From assembly GCA_031400455.1 (NCBI GenBank), contig JANNPX010000025.1, forward strand, positions 62,001-126,000: 64,000 nucleotides of DNA. The letters are read 5' to 3'. Within the stretch, counting starts at the first letter, position 1, and each line of letters begins with the position of its first letter. Source of the DNA: JANXYW01 sp031400455 (GTDB lineage: Bacteria; Chloroflexota; Dehalococcoidia; DSTF01; JACRBR01). Below, in pieces: positions 51,451 through 59,949 of the stretch. The position numbers and the translations under genes are program-made. Under the pieces are notes generated by a model. It saw only the letters and a program-made list of their open reading frames with translations. It did no database searches and had not been told where the DNA came from.

Positions 51451-52185
51451 CGACATCGAGTAGAACGCGCTGCCCTGGATTAACAGCACGACCAGCGCAG
51501 CACCTGCGATGAATGGCGCGTACGGGATCGGATCTCCCTTGCCCCGCAGCCTGGTGATGAGCAGGATGGCTGCCGCGAGGCCGCCGGACATCGCCATAAT
51601 GAGCATCGCCGGCACGACGAACGTCAGCCCAAGCGCGAATCCGACGAAGAACGCCAGCTTCACGTCACCCATCCCCATCGCACCGCCCGTGAGCAGCGAT
51701 GGGATGAACAGCATGCCGCCGAAGACGAGGCCCCCGGCGACGACGTCGAGTCGGTTCGCACCCGGCACGACCATACCGAGGATGAGTGCGCCGAGGATCG
51801 CCGGATACGTCACGGCGTTCGGTACGCGGTAGGCGAGCAGATCCGTCGCGGTGCAGATGATCAGCACGGACGCGTAGAACGCGACGATCGCCAGATGCCA
51901 GTCCTCGCCAACGTACTGGCGACCGAGGAGGGCGAAGATGCCGGCCGTCGCGGCGACGACGAAGATGCGTCGCAGCGGCGCTCCCGTCGTCAGCAGGCGA
52001 GGCATCTCGATGGCACCGGTCTCGCTCGCGAGTTCGAGCTGGCCGCCCGGGCCCCGGCGCTTCGGCTGCGGCATGTCCTCAGCATCGTCGCCGCGTTCGT
52101 ACGGCTCCCGCGCCAGGCGCGCGATCAGCGCGTCGAGCACGAAGCCGACGATCACGCCGAACATGGCCATGATGATGATGGTCAA
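51448..52185 (-). CDS. Type 4 prepilin peptidase (A24), peptidase domain only
   Basis: A 245-residue membrane aspartic peptidase. The two catalytic aspartates are in TATDLLAYRVPN and GMGDVKLAFFVGF (GxGD). It has six or seven hydrophobic helices and one N-terminal anchor with a charged linker (about residues 25-65). The N-methyltransferase domain with its CxxC pairs, present in full PilD, is missing. TTG start with GAGGAG 5 nt upstream. No pilin or secretion genes adjoin. Confidence 0.88.
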   Translation of the reverse strand: MTIIIMAMFGVIVGFVLDALIARLAREPYERGDDAEDMPQPKRRGPGGQLELASETGAIEMPRLLTTGAPLRRIFVVAATAGIFALLGRQYVGEDWHLAIVAFYASVLIICTATDLLAYRVPNAVTYPAILGALILGMVVPGANRLDVVAGGLVFGGMLFIPSLLTGGAMGMGDVKLAFFVGFALGLTFVVPAMLIMAMSGGLAAAILLITRLRGKGDPIPYAPFIAGAALVVLLIQGSAFYSMS

Positions 52186-52266
52186 GAACGCTCCTCAGTG
52201 AGAATGATCGGCAGCAGGATAGCAATTCTGCGTAGGGAGTTTACGTAATGCGAGCAGCGACGCAGG

Positions 52267-54129
52267 TCATCGCGGGCGCCACGCTGGGTGCGTCGTATCG
52301 AGCCAGACGTCCGCGCGCGCGTCGTCGTGTCCATACCAGATGGGGAGCGTCGCGTTGCGGATGTAGCCCCATCGCAGGCGCCGCTGCACGGGCGCGCAGA
52401 ACTCGAGACGTGCGTTCACCTTCGCCATCAGGTAGTCCTGCACATCCAGCCCGATCCGGCGACGTGCTTCCGGGTCGAACTCCGCCCGCGACCGGTCGAG
52501 CAGCGCGTCCACCTGCCCGTCCTGCAGTCGGTACGAGTTCATCGGCTGGCCGCTGCGGAATTGCGGGTACAGCCAATCATCCAGATCCACGCCGCCGTCT
52601 TCCATCGCGAAGGTGAACGGCGCCACACCCTCGGTGGCGCCCTCGACATTGCGCAGTAGCGCCGACGCGATCAGCGCCTGCCCGGTAGGGTCCGTTTCCG
52701 GCACGACGTTCGCGCCCAGCACGCTGGAAAGTTGGCGGCTGATGGCGCCGATCGCGCGCTCAGGAAGCGCTTTGGGCTGGCCCGCGAAGGTAATGCGCAG
52801 TTCGGTGACGGCCCCGCCAGTCGCCGCGTCCCAGAGCTGCTTCGCCGCACGGATGTCGTCAGCGCGGCCGGAGCTGTCCGATCGGTAGCCGCCGCGATGC
52901 GCGAGATCGGCGCCCGCCACGGCGAATCGGCGCATCACGGGCGCGATCGGCCCGGTGAGTTCGGCGGAGGGGCGACCATCCATCGCCGGGTAGAGCACCT
53001 GGATCAACTCCGCCCGATCGATCGCAAGATGGATCGCCCGCCGGACGCGGTCGTCGTTGAAGGGACGGCGGTCCAGCAGGAAGCGGCTGGCAAGGATGCC
53101 GCCGGCGCCCGTTTCGTCAAGTGTGACGTCTTCAAGATTCGTCTTGCGTTCCGCGTCGAGCGTCGCCGCATCGACGAACTCTGTCGCATCGACGGCACGC
53201 TGCTGGAACGCGGCGCGCTGGAACGCATCCTCCTGCGGCGAGAAGAACGCGTCGTATCCATCGAGAAACGGACGTCCGGTACCGATGCCGTGCGGGTTAT
53301 CGTTCCGCGCGAACCACGACGGGTTGCGTCGCAGTCTGACGGCTATCTCCGGCTCGAACGTGTCGAGAATGAACGGCCCGGTGCCGATCATCGCGGCGTC
53401 CGCGGCGAGCCGGTCGCTGCCGTCGGCGACGTCCGCCGGGATGATGAAGGCGTGTCGTCCCGCCAGGAAGTTCAGGAACGGCGCGACAGGCGACGTCGTT
53501 GTGATGACGGCCGTGCTCGCGTCACGCACTTCGATCTTGTCGATGACGTTCCAGTTGCTCTGCCGGAAGAAGAGGCGCCCCTGCTCGCTGTTCTTGTTGA
53601 GCTGCCGCTCGATGCTGTACTTCACGTCGTCAGCCGTCAGCGCGCGCCCCGCGGCTCGCGGGTAGGCTGTCCGGTACTTCGGCGTGTCGTGGAACGTCAC
53701 GCCTTCGCGGAGGCGGATAATGTACGTGGTTTGATCCGGTTGCTCCGGCATCGCGGCTGCCAGCTCCGGTGCGAGCGCACCCGCGCGCTCATCCTCGTAA
53801 CGCAGCAGCTTGCTGAACACGGCGGAGTGCATGTTCGCGACCGGCCCCATCTGCGTGAGGTGCGGGTCGAGGGAGTCGTACACACTGGCATCGAAGTTGT
53901 AGACACGCAGCGTGCCGCCTCGTGTGCCAACGGGCGCTGACGACGGCGTCGCCGTTTCCGCCAGCACGTCGCTCTGCTTGCGCGCTCCGCCGCCCCGTTT
54001 GTAGCCGAAGACCGCGACGCCTGCCGCGGTCGCGGAGATGGCAGCCCCCGCCGCAAGGAAGCTTCGGCGGTTGATGCGGCGAAGGTGGGCGTGCTGTCGC
54101 TGAGATGGGGGGCGGGAGGGCAGCGTCAT
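52267..54129 (-). CDS. Tat-exported family 5 solute-binding protein
   Basis: A 620-residue ABC substrate-binding protein of the DppA/OppA family. The N-terminus carries a twin-arginine signal (INRRSFLAAGAAISATAAG). The family core is GGTLRVYNFDASVYDSLDPHL, YIIRLREGVTFHDTP, LTADDVKYSIERQL, FLLDRRPFNDDRVRRAIHLAIDR and the C-terminal WGYIRNATLPIWYG. It would deliver peptides, nickel or similar ligands to a transporter not encoded here. Confidence 0.92.
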   Translation of the reverse strand: MTLPSRPPSQRQHAHLRRINRRSFLAAGAAISATAAGVAVFGYKRGGGARKQSDVLAETATPSSAPVGTRGGTLRVYNFDASVYDSLDPHLTQMGPVANMHSAVFSKLLRYEDERAGALAPELAAAMPEQPDQTTYIIRLREGVTFHDTPKYRTAYPRAAGRALTADDVKYSIERQLNKNSEQGRLFFRQSNWNVIDKIEVRDASTAVITTTSPVAPFLNFLAGRHAFIIPADVADGSDRLAADAAMIGTGPFILDTFEPEIAVRLRRNPSWFARNDNPHGIGTGRPFLDGYDAFFSPQEDAFQRAAFQQRAVDATEFVDAATLDAERKTNLEDVTLDETGAGGILASRFLLDRRPFNDDRVRRAIHLAIDRAELIQVLYPAMDGRPSAELTGPIAPVMRRFAVAGADLAHRGGYRSDSSGRADDIRAAKQLWDAATGGAVTELRITFAGQPKALPERAIGAISRQLSSVLGANVVPETDPTGQALIASALLRNVEGATEGVAPFTFAMEDGGVDLDDWLYPQFRSGQPMNSYRLQDGQVDALLDRSRAEFDPEARRRIGLDVQDYLMAKVNARLEFCAPVQRRLRWGYIRNATLPIWYGHDDARADVWLDTTHPAWRPR

Positions 54130-54160
54130 CGGCGGTGGTCGGCTCGGTCAGACGGGAAGG

Positions 54161-56632
54161 TCACGCGGACGCTTTGGCCAGCTCGGGCTCGTCGGCCGAT
54201 TCGTCGACGGGGCCCTTCCACTCGCACTTCGTGCATTTCGCCTCACTCTTGCCCGCCATGACGACGAGGCCGGCGCAGTCCGGGCAGGGTTGCTTCAGCG
54301 GGCGCGTATTGCTCGTGAAGTCACAGGCAGGATACTTCTCGCACCCGTAGAAGGTGCGCGCGCGGCCCCGGCGCGTCTTGCGCTCGATGATCTCGCCGCC
54401 ATCCTTCGGGCAAAGTACGCCGATCTTCTGCGCGATCGAGCGTCGCGTCTTGCACTCTGGATACTGCGTGCACTCGAGGAACTGGCCGAACGGGCCGCGC
54501 TTGCTCACCATGGGCGACTCGCAAACCGGGCACTTCTCGTCGGTGGGCTGCGGTTCGGGCGCGGCGTCCTCGCCCAGCGGGCGGGAGCTCTTGCAGTCGG
54601 GAAATCCGCTGCACGCGAGGAACTGGCCGAAGCGCCCCCAGCGGACGATCATCGGCTTGCCGCACTTCTCGCACTTCTCGTCCGTCTGCTGCTCGACGCG
54701 GGGAACGTCGACGACCCGCCCGAGCGCGAGTTCCAGCGGATCGTAGAACTCTTGGACGACGGTCGGCCAGGCGCGCTCGCCGTTGGCCACGTCGTCGAGT
54801 TCGTCTTCCATGCGCGCGGTGAAGCCCACGTCCACGACTTCCGGGAAGTGCTCCGTCAGCATGTCGCTGACGATGAATCCCAACTCCTCCGGCTTCAGTG
54901 CGCGTCCATCCTTCAGCACGTAGTTGCGGTCTTGAATCGTCGACATGATGGCCGCGTACGTGGACGGGCGGCCGATGCCGTTCTCTTCGAGCGCCTTCAC
55001 GAGCGTTGCTTCCGTGAAGCGCGGCGGCGGCTCGGTGAAGTGCTGGTCGGGCGTGACCTGGAGCAGGCGTAGCAGGTCGCGCTCGTTGAGGTCGGGCAGC
55101 GTCTTCTCCGCGTCCTCATCGTCGTCGGTGTCCCGGCCCTCGATGTAAACCTGCCGGAATCCCGGGAACCGCATGTGGCTGGCGGACGCGCGCAGCAGGT
55201 AGGGCGCCGGTTGCGTATCGACGGCCGCGTCGATTTCGGCGCTGACCTGGTCGAACACAGCGTCCGCCATCTGGCACGCGAGGAACCGCTGCCAGATGAG
55301 CGTGTAGAGTTTGGCCTGGTCACCCGTCAACGACTTGCTCAGACTCGCAGGGTCGCGGAAGGCCGATGTCGGACGGATCGCTTCGTGGGCCTCTTGCGCG
55401 CCCTTCGACTTCGTCTTGTAGAAGCGCGGTTCGGTCGGCACAAAGTCCGCGCCGTAGCGCTGCGCGATGGCGCCCCGCACCTCGTTGCGCGCGGTCTCTG
55501 CGATGTTCAGCGAGTCGGTGCGCATGTAGGTGATGAGACCGACCTGACCCTGGCCCGGTACCTTCAACCCTTCGTAGAGCTGCTGCGCAACGGCCATCGT
55601 GCGCTTGGCCGAGAACCCGAAGCGGCGTGAGGCTTCCTGCTGCAGCGTGCTCGTCGTGAACGGCGGCGAGGGCCGGCGCAACTGCTGCTTCTTCTTCACG
55701 TCGCGCACGCTGTAGGCCGCGCGCCGCAGATCGGCGGTGATCGTCTGCGCTTGTTCGCCCGTGCCGATTTCGGCCTTCTTCGTGCCGGGCAGGCCGGCGA
55801 GACGTGCGGCAAACGCCTGGCCGTCGGCGTCCGCCTGCTTGGCGAGTTGCGTCTCGATCGTCCAGTACTCCTGCGGCACGAATGCCTGGATCTCGCGCTC
55901 GCGGTCGACGACCATCTTCAACGCAGGCGACTGTACGCGGCCCGCGCTCAGCCCGCGGCGGATCTTGCTCCAGAGCACGGGGCTGATCTTGTAGCCGACG
56001 AGGCGGTCGAGGACGCGGCGTCCCTGCTGGGCGTCGACGATGCGCATATCGATCTCGCGCGGGTGCTCAAAGGCCTCGTGGATGGCGTCCGCCGTGATTT
56101 CGTGGAACTCGACGCGCTGGTATCCCTTCGTCGCCAGGTCCATCGCTTCCATGAGGTGCCACGAGATCGCCTCGCCCTCGCGGTCGGGGTCTGTGGCGAG
56201 GTAGACCTGCTTCGCGTCCTTGGCGGCAGCCTTGAGCTGCTTGACGACTTCCTTCTTGTCCTTCGGGACGATGTAGCGCGGCGCGAAGCTGTCGTCGACG
56301 TTGACGCCTAGCTGCGACTTCGGCAGGTCGCGCACGTGGCCGATCGAGGCGCGCACATCGTAGTCGCGGCCCAGAATGCTCGAGAGGGTGCGCGCCTTCG
56401 CGGGGGACTCGACGATAACGAGCCGCTTGCCCTTGGCGCTACGGGTCGTCGGCGCGTTGGCGCCAGCTGCCTTTGAGGGCGCCTTCTTCTTCTTGGCAGC
56501 CGGCTTCTTTTTGGCGCCCGCCTTCTTGGCAGCCGGCTTCTTCGCCTTGGGAGGCGCGGGAGCCTTTACCTCTATAGGCGTGATCGCCTGTCCGGTGCCG
56601 GTTGGGGCTTCGATGCCCATTTCGTCTGCCAT
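54161..56632 (-). CDS. topA: DNA topoisomerase I with a basic N-terminal extension and four zinc-ribbon modules
   Basis: An 823-residue type IA topoisomerase that relaxes negative supercoils. The TOPRIM domain starts KRLVIVESPAKARTLSSILG (about residue 70) and has TDPDREGEAISWHL. The active-site tyrosine is in GLITYMRTDSLNI. Four C-terminal Cys4 modules follow, CEKCGKPMIV..CSGFPDC, CPVCESPMV..CTQYPEC, CPKDGGEII..CEKYPAC and CPDCAGLV..CTKCEW. Ahead of TOPRIM are about 55 Lys/Ala/Pro-rich residues. ATG 56632 is chosen over an upstream in-frame codon. Confidence 0.97.
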   Translation of the reverse strand: MADEMGIEAPTGTGQAITPIEVKAPAPPKAKKPAAKKAGAKKKPAAKKKKAPSKAAGANAPTTRSAKGKRLVIVESPAKARTLSSILGRDYDVRASIGHVRDLPKSQLGVNVDDSFAPRYIVPKDKKEVVKQLKAAAKDAKQVYLATDPDREGEAISWHLMEAMDLATKGYQRVEFHEITADAIHEAFEHPREIDMRIVDAQQGRRVLDRLVGYKISPVLWSKIRRGLSAGRVQSPALKMVVDREREIQAFVPQEYWTIETQLAKQADADGQAFAARLAGLPGTKKAEIGTGEQAQTITADLRRAAYSVRDVKKKQQLRRPSPPFTTSTLQQEASRRFGFSAKRTMAVAQQLYEGLKVPGQGQVGLITYMRTDSLNIAETARNEVRGAIAQRYGADFVPTEPRFYKTKSKGAQEAHEAIRPTSAFRDPASLSKSLTGDQAKLYTLIWQRFLACQMADAVFDQVSAEIDAAVDTQPAPYLLRASASHMRFPGFRQVYIEGRDTDDDEDAEKTLPDLNERDLLRLLQVTPDQHFTEPPPRFTEATLVKALEENGIGRPSTYAAIMSTIQDRNYVLKDGRALKPEELGFIVSDMLTEHFPEVVDVGFTARMEDELDDVANGERAWPTVVQEFYDPLELALGRVVDVPRVEQQTDEKCEKCGKPMIVRWGRFGQFLACSGFPDCKSSRPLGEDAAPEPQPTDEKCPVCESPMVSKRGPFGQFLECTQYPECKTRRSIAQKIGVLCPKDGGEIIERKTRRGRARTFYGCEKYPACDFTSNTRPLKQPCPDCAGLVVMAGKSEAKCTKCEWKGPVDESADEPELAKASA

Positions 56633-56955
56633 CAGCTTCTTTCTTCTCCTGCCCACGCAGGCCCCGAGTGTTATACACGACGCGGACGGCGGCACAACAG
56701 CTTCTTCGGTTGGGGGTACGTCCGTCTGAATACGGCCGCAGCCGCGTTCAGAACCGGCGATTCACCCTCAACGTCAGTGGGTCGCTGCTCTTCGAGCGTA
56801 GCAGGCCATGTCAAGCCCGGCGCGCTGGGAGCGTCAAATCAGCCCTCGCCGACGCTCGGCGACCGACACGTGAGAGTGACAGAGGCCACGGCACGGGCGT
56901 ACCCGCGGAGCTTCAGCTCCGCCCCGCTCATCGCTTCGAGCTGAGAGCATCGAAG

Positions 56956-56978
56956 TAGGGGCACGCGGTGGCGTGTCC
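56956..56978. repeat. TAGGGGC palindrome, near-identical copy of the rpsJ element
   Basis: TAGGGGCACGCGGTGGCGTG matches 12431-12450 base for base. It lies in the 364-bp gap upstream of topA, which also has GGAGCTTCAGCTCC (56920-56933) and a minus-strand TTGACA without a convincing -10. No gene is evident in the gap. Confidence 0.65.
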
Positions 56979-56996
56979 TCGCGCAGCGAAGCGTCG

Positions 56997-57536
56997 CTAC
57001 GGCGTGGCGAGCAGTTTGCGCACCAGCGGCGGCATCAGTGCGGCGAGCGGCGAGGCCGGTTCGGAGACGTCGTTGACTTCGAACCCTCGCGGCGTCGTGC
57101 GCCACGTGCGGTAGCCACCGACGGGGATCTTGAGCCGCTTGCAGATACGCTTGGCCGCGGCGCCGTAGCCGACGGGCACGTAGAGGTAGAAGATCTGATC
57201 GGGGATGGCCGCGTATCGCGCCCAGGCGCGCTGCGCTTCGCCCTCGGTTACGCCTTCGATGTCGACGACCGCAGCCGTCATCACCAGCTTCGTCTCGCCG
57301 GTGCTCACCTTCTCGACGACGATGATGTCCGGCGCGATCTGCTCGTCGCCGACCTGCACGGCCATCGTCACCGCCGGCACGTTACTGTGCGCCCGGTACG
57401 CCGGGTGCTCCTTCGTTGGGAAGGTGAACCGCGCCTCGACCACACCCTGCACCGCCTTCACGAGCGACTCATCCTTCGAGCGCGTGGTCCGGTTCAGCAG
57501 CGTATCGACGTCTTCCCAGCGCGTATCGAGAGTCAT
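56997..57536 (-). CDS. Hypothetical protein, possibly a degenerate restriction-nuclease fold
   Basis: A 179-residue protein I cannot name. Residues about 60-125 (IAPDIIVVEKVSTGETKLVM, AAVVDIEGVTEGEAQRAWARYA, DQIFYLYVPVGYGAAAKRIC) resemble the alpha/beta core of PD-(D/E)xK proteins, with PD visible but the ExK strand replaced by T-A-A. It is therefore likely inactive as a nuclease, or a different fold. GGAGGG sits 4 nt before the ATG. It is alone between topA and tRNA-Ser on the same strand. Confidence 0.65.
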   Translation of the reverse strand: MTLDTRWEDVDTLLNRTTRSKDESLVKAVQGVVEARFTFPTKEHPAYRAHSNVPAVTMAVQVGDEQIAPDIIVVEKVSTGETKLVMTAAVVDIEGVTEGEAQRAWARYAAIPDQIFYLYVPVGYGAAAKRICKRLKIPVGGYRTWRTTPRGFEVNDVSEPASPLAALMPPLVRKLLATP

Positions 57537-57607
57537 GTAGCCCTCCGGTGAGGCAGCGGTAGATTCGCCCGCAGATTAGTGCACGCCGTCACGAAGTTCA
57601 AGCGGAG

Positions 57608-57695
57608 TGGCGGAGGGGGTGGGATTCGAACCCACGGTGGTTTGAGCCACAACCGTTTTCAAGACGGTCTCCATAGTCCACTCGGACACCCCTCC
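57608..57695 (-). tRNA. tRNA-Ser (anticodon UGA)
   Basis: The acceptor GGAGGGG pairs with CCCCTCC, then discriminator G and an encoded CCA (57610-57608). The anticodon stem ACCGT/ACGGT encloses CT-TGA-AA. A long variable arm (GTGG/CCAC) marks a class II serine tRNA, and the T-arm is GTGGG-TTCGAAT-CCCAC. It decodes UCA and, by wobble, UCG. Confidence 0.95.
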
Positions 57696-57705
57696 GTTCG
57701 GTGCA

Positions 57706-57734
57706 ATTGTAGGGGATTGGTCTTCAGTCGTCAG
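57706..57734 (-). promoter_or_regulatory. Promoter of tRNA-Ser
   Basis: On the minus strand, CTGACG (57734-57729), 17-bp spacer, TACAAT (57711-57706). It ends 10 nt before the mature 5' end of the tRNA. Confidence 0.55.
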
Positions 57735-57813
57735 TTGAAGGTCGTCGGGGGCGGCGTCCGATCGGCTCTGTTACCATGCGCCGTGTTGGCGAACCGCGAC
57801 GAGTTCCCGCGAA

Positions 57814-57853
57814 GCTGACCCGCTGACAGGCTGACCCGCTGACTAGCTGAAAG
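57814..57853. repeat. Period-8 CTGACnnG array before the first glycosyltransferase
   Basis: CTGACCCG CTGACAGG CTGACCCG CTGACTAG CTGAAAG ends 7 nt before the GTG start of the glycosyltransferase. The same octamers occur at 51424-51448. Confidence 0.7.
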
Positions 57854-57859
57854 CTACCC

Positions 57860-59146
57860 GTGAAGATCTGCTTCCTCATGTACCAGGGCAACATGTACTC
57901 GGGCGGGCAGGGCGTATACCTGTTCTACCTGACGCGCGAACTGGCGCGCATGGGGCACGAGGTGCATGTCATCGCAGGGCCGCCGTACCCGACACTCGAT
58001 GAGCGCGTGACGACGCACAACGTCACCGACTACAGCTACTGGACGTACCACCACTACAAGAAGGACTTCGTCTTCAACCGGCCGCCGCTCAGCTACTTCC
58101 ACCCGGTCAACCTCTACGACTTCATCTCGACGCGCATCGCCCTGTCGTCGCTGCTGGCGAACTTCAGCGTGCGGGCGTACTTCAAGCTGCGTGAGCTGGC
58201 GCGCGAGCATCGATTCGACGTCGTGCACGACAACCAGACGCTGAGCTACGGAGTCTGGGCAACGCACGCAAGCGGCTTTCCGCTGGTGGCGACGATCCAC
58301 CATCCGCTGTCGTACGACCTGAAAAACCAGCTCCGGCAGGCGCGCTCCACGTACGAGAAGGCACGTCGCATCCTCTGGTCGCCGTGGTACATGCAGGAGT
58401 GGACGGCGAAGAGCGTCGACCGCGTGATCGTCGTGTCCGAGACATCGCGCGTCGACGTCGAGGAGGCGTTCCAGCTTCCACCCGAGAAGGTGCGCACCGT
58501 GTACAACGGCATCGACGTCGACACCTTCCGGCCGCTGCGGGGTGTCGAGCGCCAGCCCGACAAGCTGCTGTACGTCGGCAACTCCGAGGATCGCAACAAG
58601 GGCGCGCGCTACTTCCTCAAGGCGCTCGACATCCTCAAGGACGAGATTGACTTCCGCGTCACCTTCGTCGACAACGTGAAGCACAACCTGAAGCTGGCGC
58701 CGAAGCTGGTCGATGACTACGGCCTGAATTCGCGCGTCGACTTCACCGGCCGCATCCCGACGGAAGACCTCGTGCGCCACTACAACGAGGCGAAGCTGCT
58801 CGTCACGTCGTCGGTACACGAGGGGTTCGGGCTGCCGCTCGCGGAGGCGATGTCGTGCGGCACGCCGACCGTCGCGACCGATATCGGCGCGTACCGGGAG
58901 ATCGTCGAGCACGGCAAGAGCGGCTGGCTGGTGCCGCCGTCCGATCCGCGGGCGCTTGCGGACGCGATCCGTATGATGTGGAATGACGTTGGCCTTCGTC
59001 AGCGGCTCAGCGAGGGCGGCCGCCAGCGCATCGAGGAGAAGTTCAACTGGCGGAAGGCCGCCGAGGAGACGCTGGCCGTGTACGAGGAGATAGTCCCGGC
59101 CAAACGCCGCACCTTCGCCATGCCGGAACAGGTTCCGGGCGCGTAG
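57860..59146 (+). CDS. GT4 family glycosyltransferase (GT-B fold)
   Basis: A 428-residue glycosyltransferase. N-terminal acceptor domain: MYQGNMYSGGQGVYLFYLTR (GGxG loop), then FDVVHDNQTLSYG. C-terminal donor domain: VYNGIDVDTFRPL, LLYVGNSEDRNKGARYF, and the EX7E motif in SSVHEGFGLPLAEAMSCGTPTVAT. It transfers a sugar from a nucleotide-activated donor with retention; donor and acceptor are unknown. GTG start without a clear ribosome-binding site, and a period-8 array ends just before it. A close paralog starts at 63238, and a methyltransferase follows at 15 nt. Confidence 0.92.
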   Translation: MKICFLMYQGNMYSGGQGVYLFYLTRELARMGHEVHVIAGPPYPTLDERVTTHNVTDYSYWTYHHYKKDFVFNRPPLSYFHPVNLYDFISTRIALSSLLANFSVRAYFKLRELAREHRFDVVHDNQTLSYGVWATHASGFPLVATIHHPLSYDLKNQLRQARSTYEKARRILWSPWYMQEWTAKSVDRVIVVSETSRVDVEEAFQLPPEKVRTVYNGIDVDTFRPLRGVERQPDKLLYVGNSEDRNKGARYFLKALDILKDEIDFRVTFVDNVKHNLKLAPKLVDDYGLNSRVDFTGRIPTEDLVRHYNEAKLLVTSSVHEGFGLPLAEAMSCGTPTVATDIGAYREIVEHGKSGWLVPPSDPRALADAIRMMWNDVGLRQRLSEGGRQRIEEKFNWRKAAEETLAVYEEIVPAKRRTFAMPEQVPGA

Positions 59147-59161
59147 TTCCAGGTTTTCAAC

Positions 59162-59932
59162 TTGCCCGACAACATCGTCAACGTCGATTTCAAGCGCCAC
59201 TTCCAAATCGAGCCCGGCGAGCGCGTGCTTGACCTCGGCTGCGGCAACGGCCGTCACACCATGGAAGCCGCGCGCTACCCCGGGCGTATCGTCGGCCTAG
59301 ACTTCTCACGCGATGATCTGGTTGCGGCCAAGTTCATGTACGACGATATGGTGCGGCAGGGGAAGATCCGCGGCCGCGCCGACTTCATCGTCGGGGACGC
59401 CCAGAACCTGCCGTTCAAAGACGGAGCGTTCGACAAGTCTCTCTGCACCGAGGTCTTCGAGCACATCCCGGACGACCGCCGCGGCATCGCGGAGTTCCTG
59501 CGCGTCACGAAGCCTGGCGCGCAGACGGTCGTCAGCATCCCGGCGTACTGGCCGGAGCGGGCGTACTGGGCGCTGAGTTGGGATTACTGGCACTCGCCGG
59601 GCGGACACGTGCGGTGGTACCGTCCGGGGCAGATGCGGCAGATCCTCGAAGAGAGCGGTATGGATGTCGAGTTCCAGCGGCGGCGGCATTCGTCGCAGAG
59701 CTTCTACTGGTTCCTGCGCTGCATCCACGGCCTGCCGAACGAGAACTTCTTGCCGGTGCGCCTGACGTGGAAGCTGATCAACGTCCACCACAACCGCCGC
59801 CTCAAGCTGCTCGAATACATCGAGACGATCGCGAACCTCGTCATCGGCAAGGATCTGATCCACTACGGCCACAAGCGCGGAGCGGCGAAGACGGCCGAGC
59901 CGGCGCACGAATTTGCCGGCGTGTCGCGCTAG
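59162..59932 (+). CDS. SAM-dependent methyltransferase of the glycan cluster
   Basis: A 256-residue class I methyltransferase. Motif I VLDLGCGNGRHTMEA, GLDFSRDDLVAA, FDKSLCTEVFEHIPDD and RVTKPGAQTVVSIPAYWPER are typical of Methyltransf_11. The layout, including GGHVRWYRPGQMRQILEESG, matches the methyltransferase at 61388 (GGHVRIFGRSEIVRLMRTSG), so the two are paralogs. TTG start. It likely methylates a sugar or lipid made by the adjacent glycosyltransferases. Confidence 0.88.
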   Translation: MPDNIVNVDFKRHFQIEPGERVLDLGCGNGRHTMEAARYPGRIVGLDFSRDDLVAAKFMYDDMVRQGKIRGRADFIVGDAQNLPFKDGAFDKSLCTEVFEHIPDDRRGIAEFLRVTKPGAQTVVSIPAYWPERAYWALSWDYWHSPGGHVRWYRPGQMRQILEESGMDVEFQRRRHSSQSFYWFLRCIHGLPNENFLPVRLTWKLINVHHNRRLKLLEYIETIANLVIGKDLIHYGHKRGAAKTAEPAHEFAGVSR

Positions 59933-59949
59933 CTCGCGAGGCTCCACGA

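Noticed and set aside
56800..56830. Minus-strand TTGACA upstream of topA as a promoter
   Set aside because: No acceptable -10 is found at 16-19 nt spacing.
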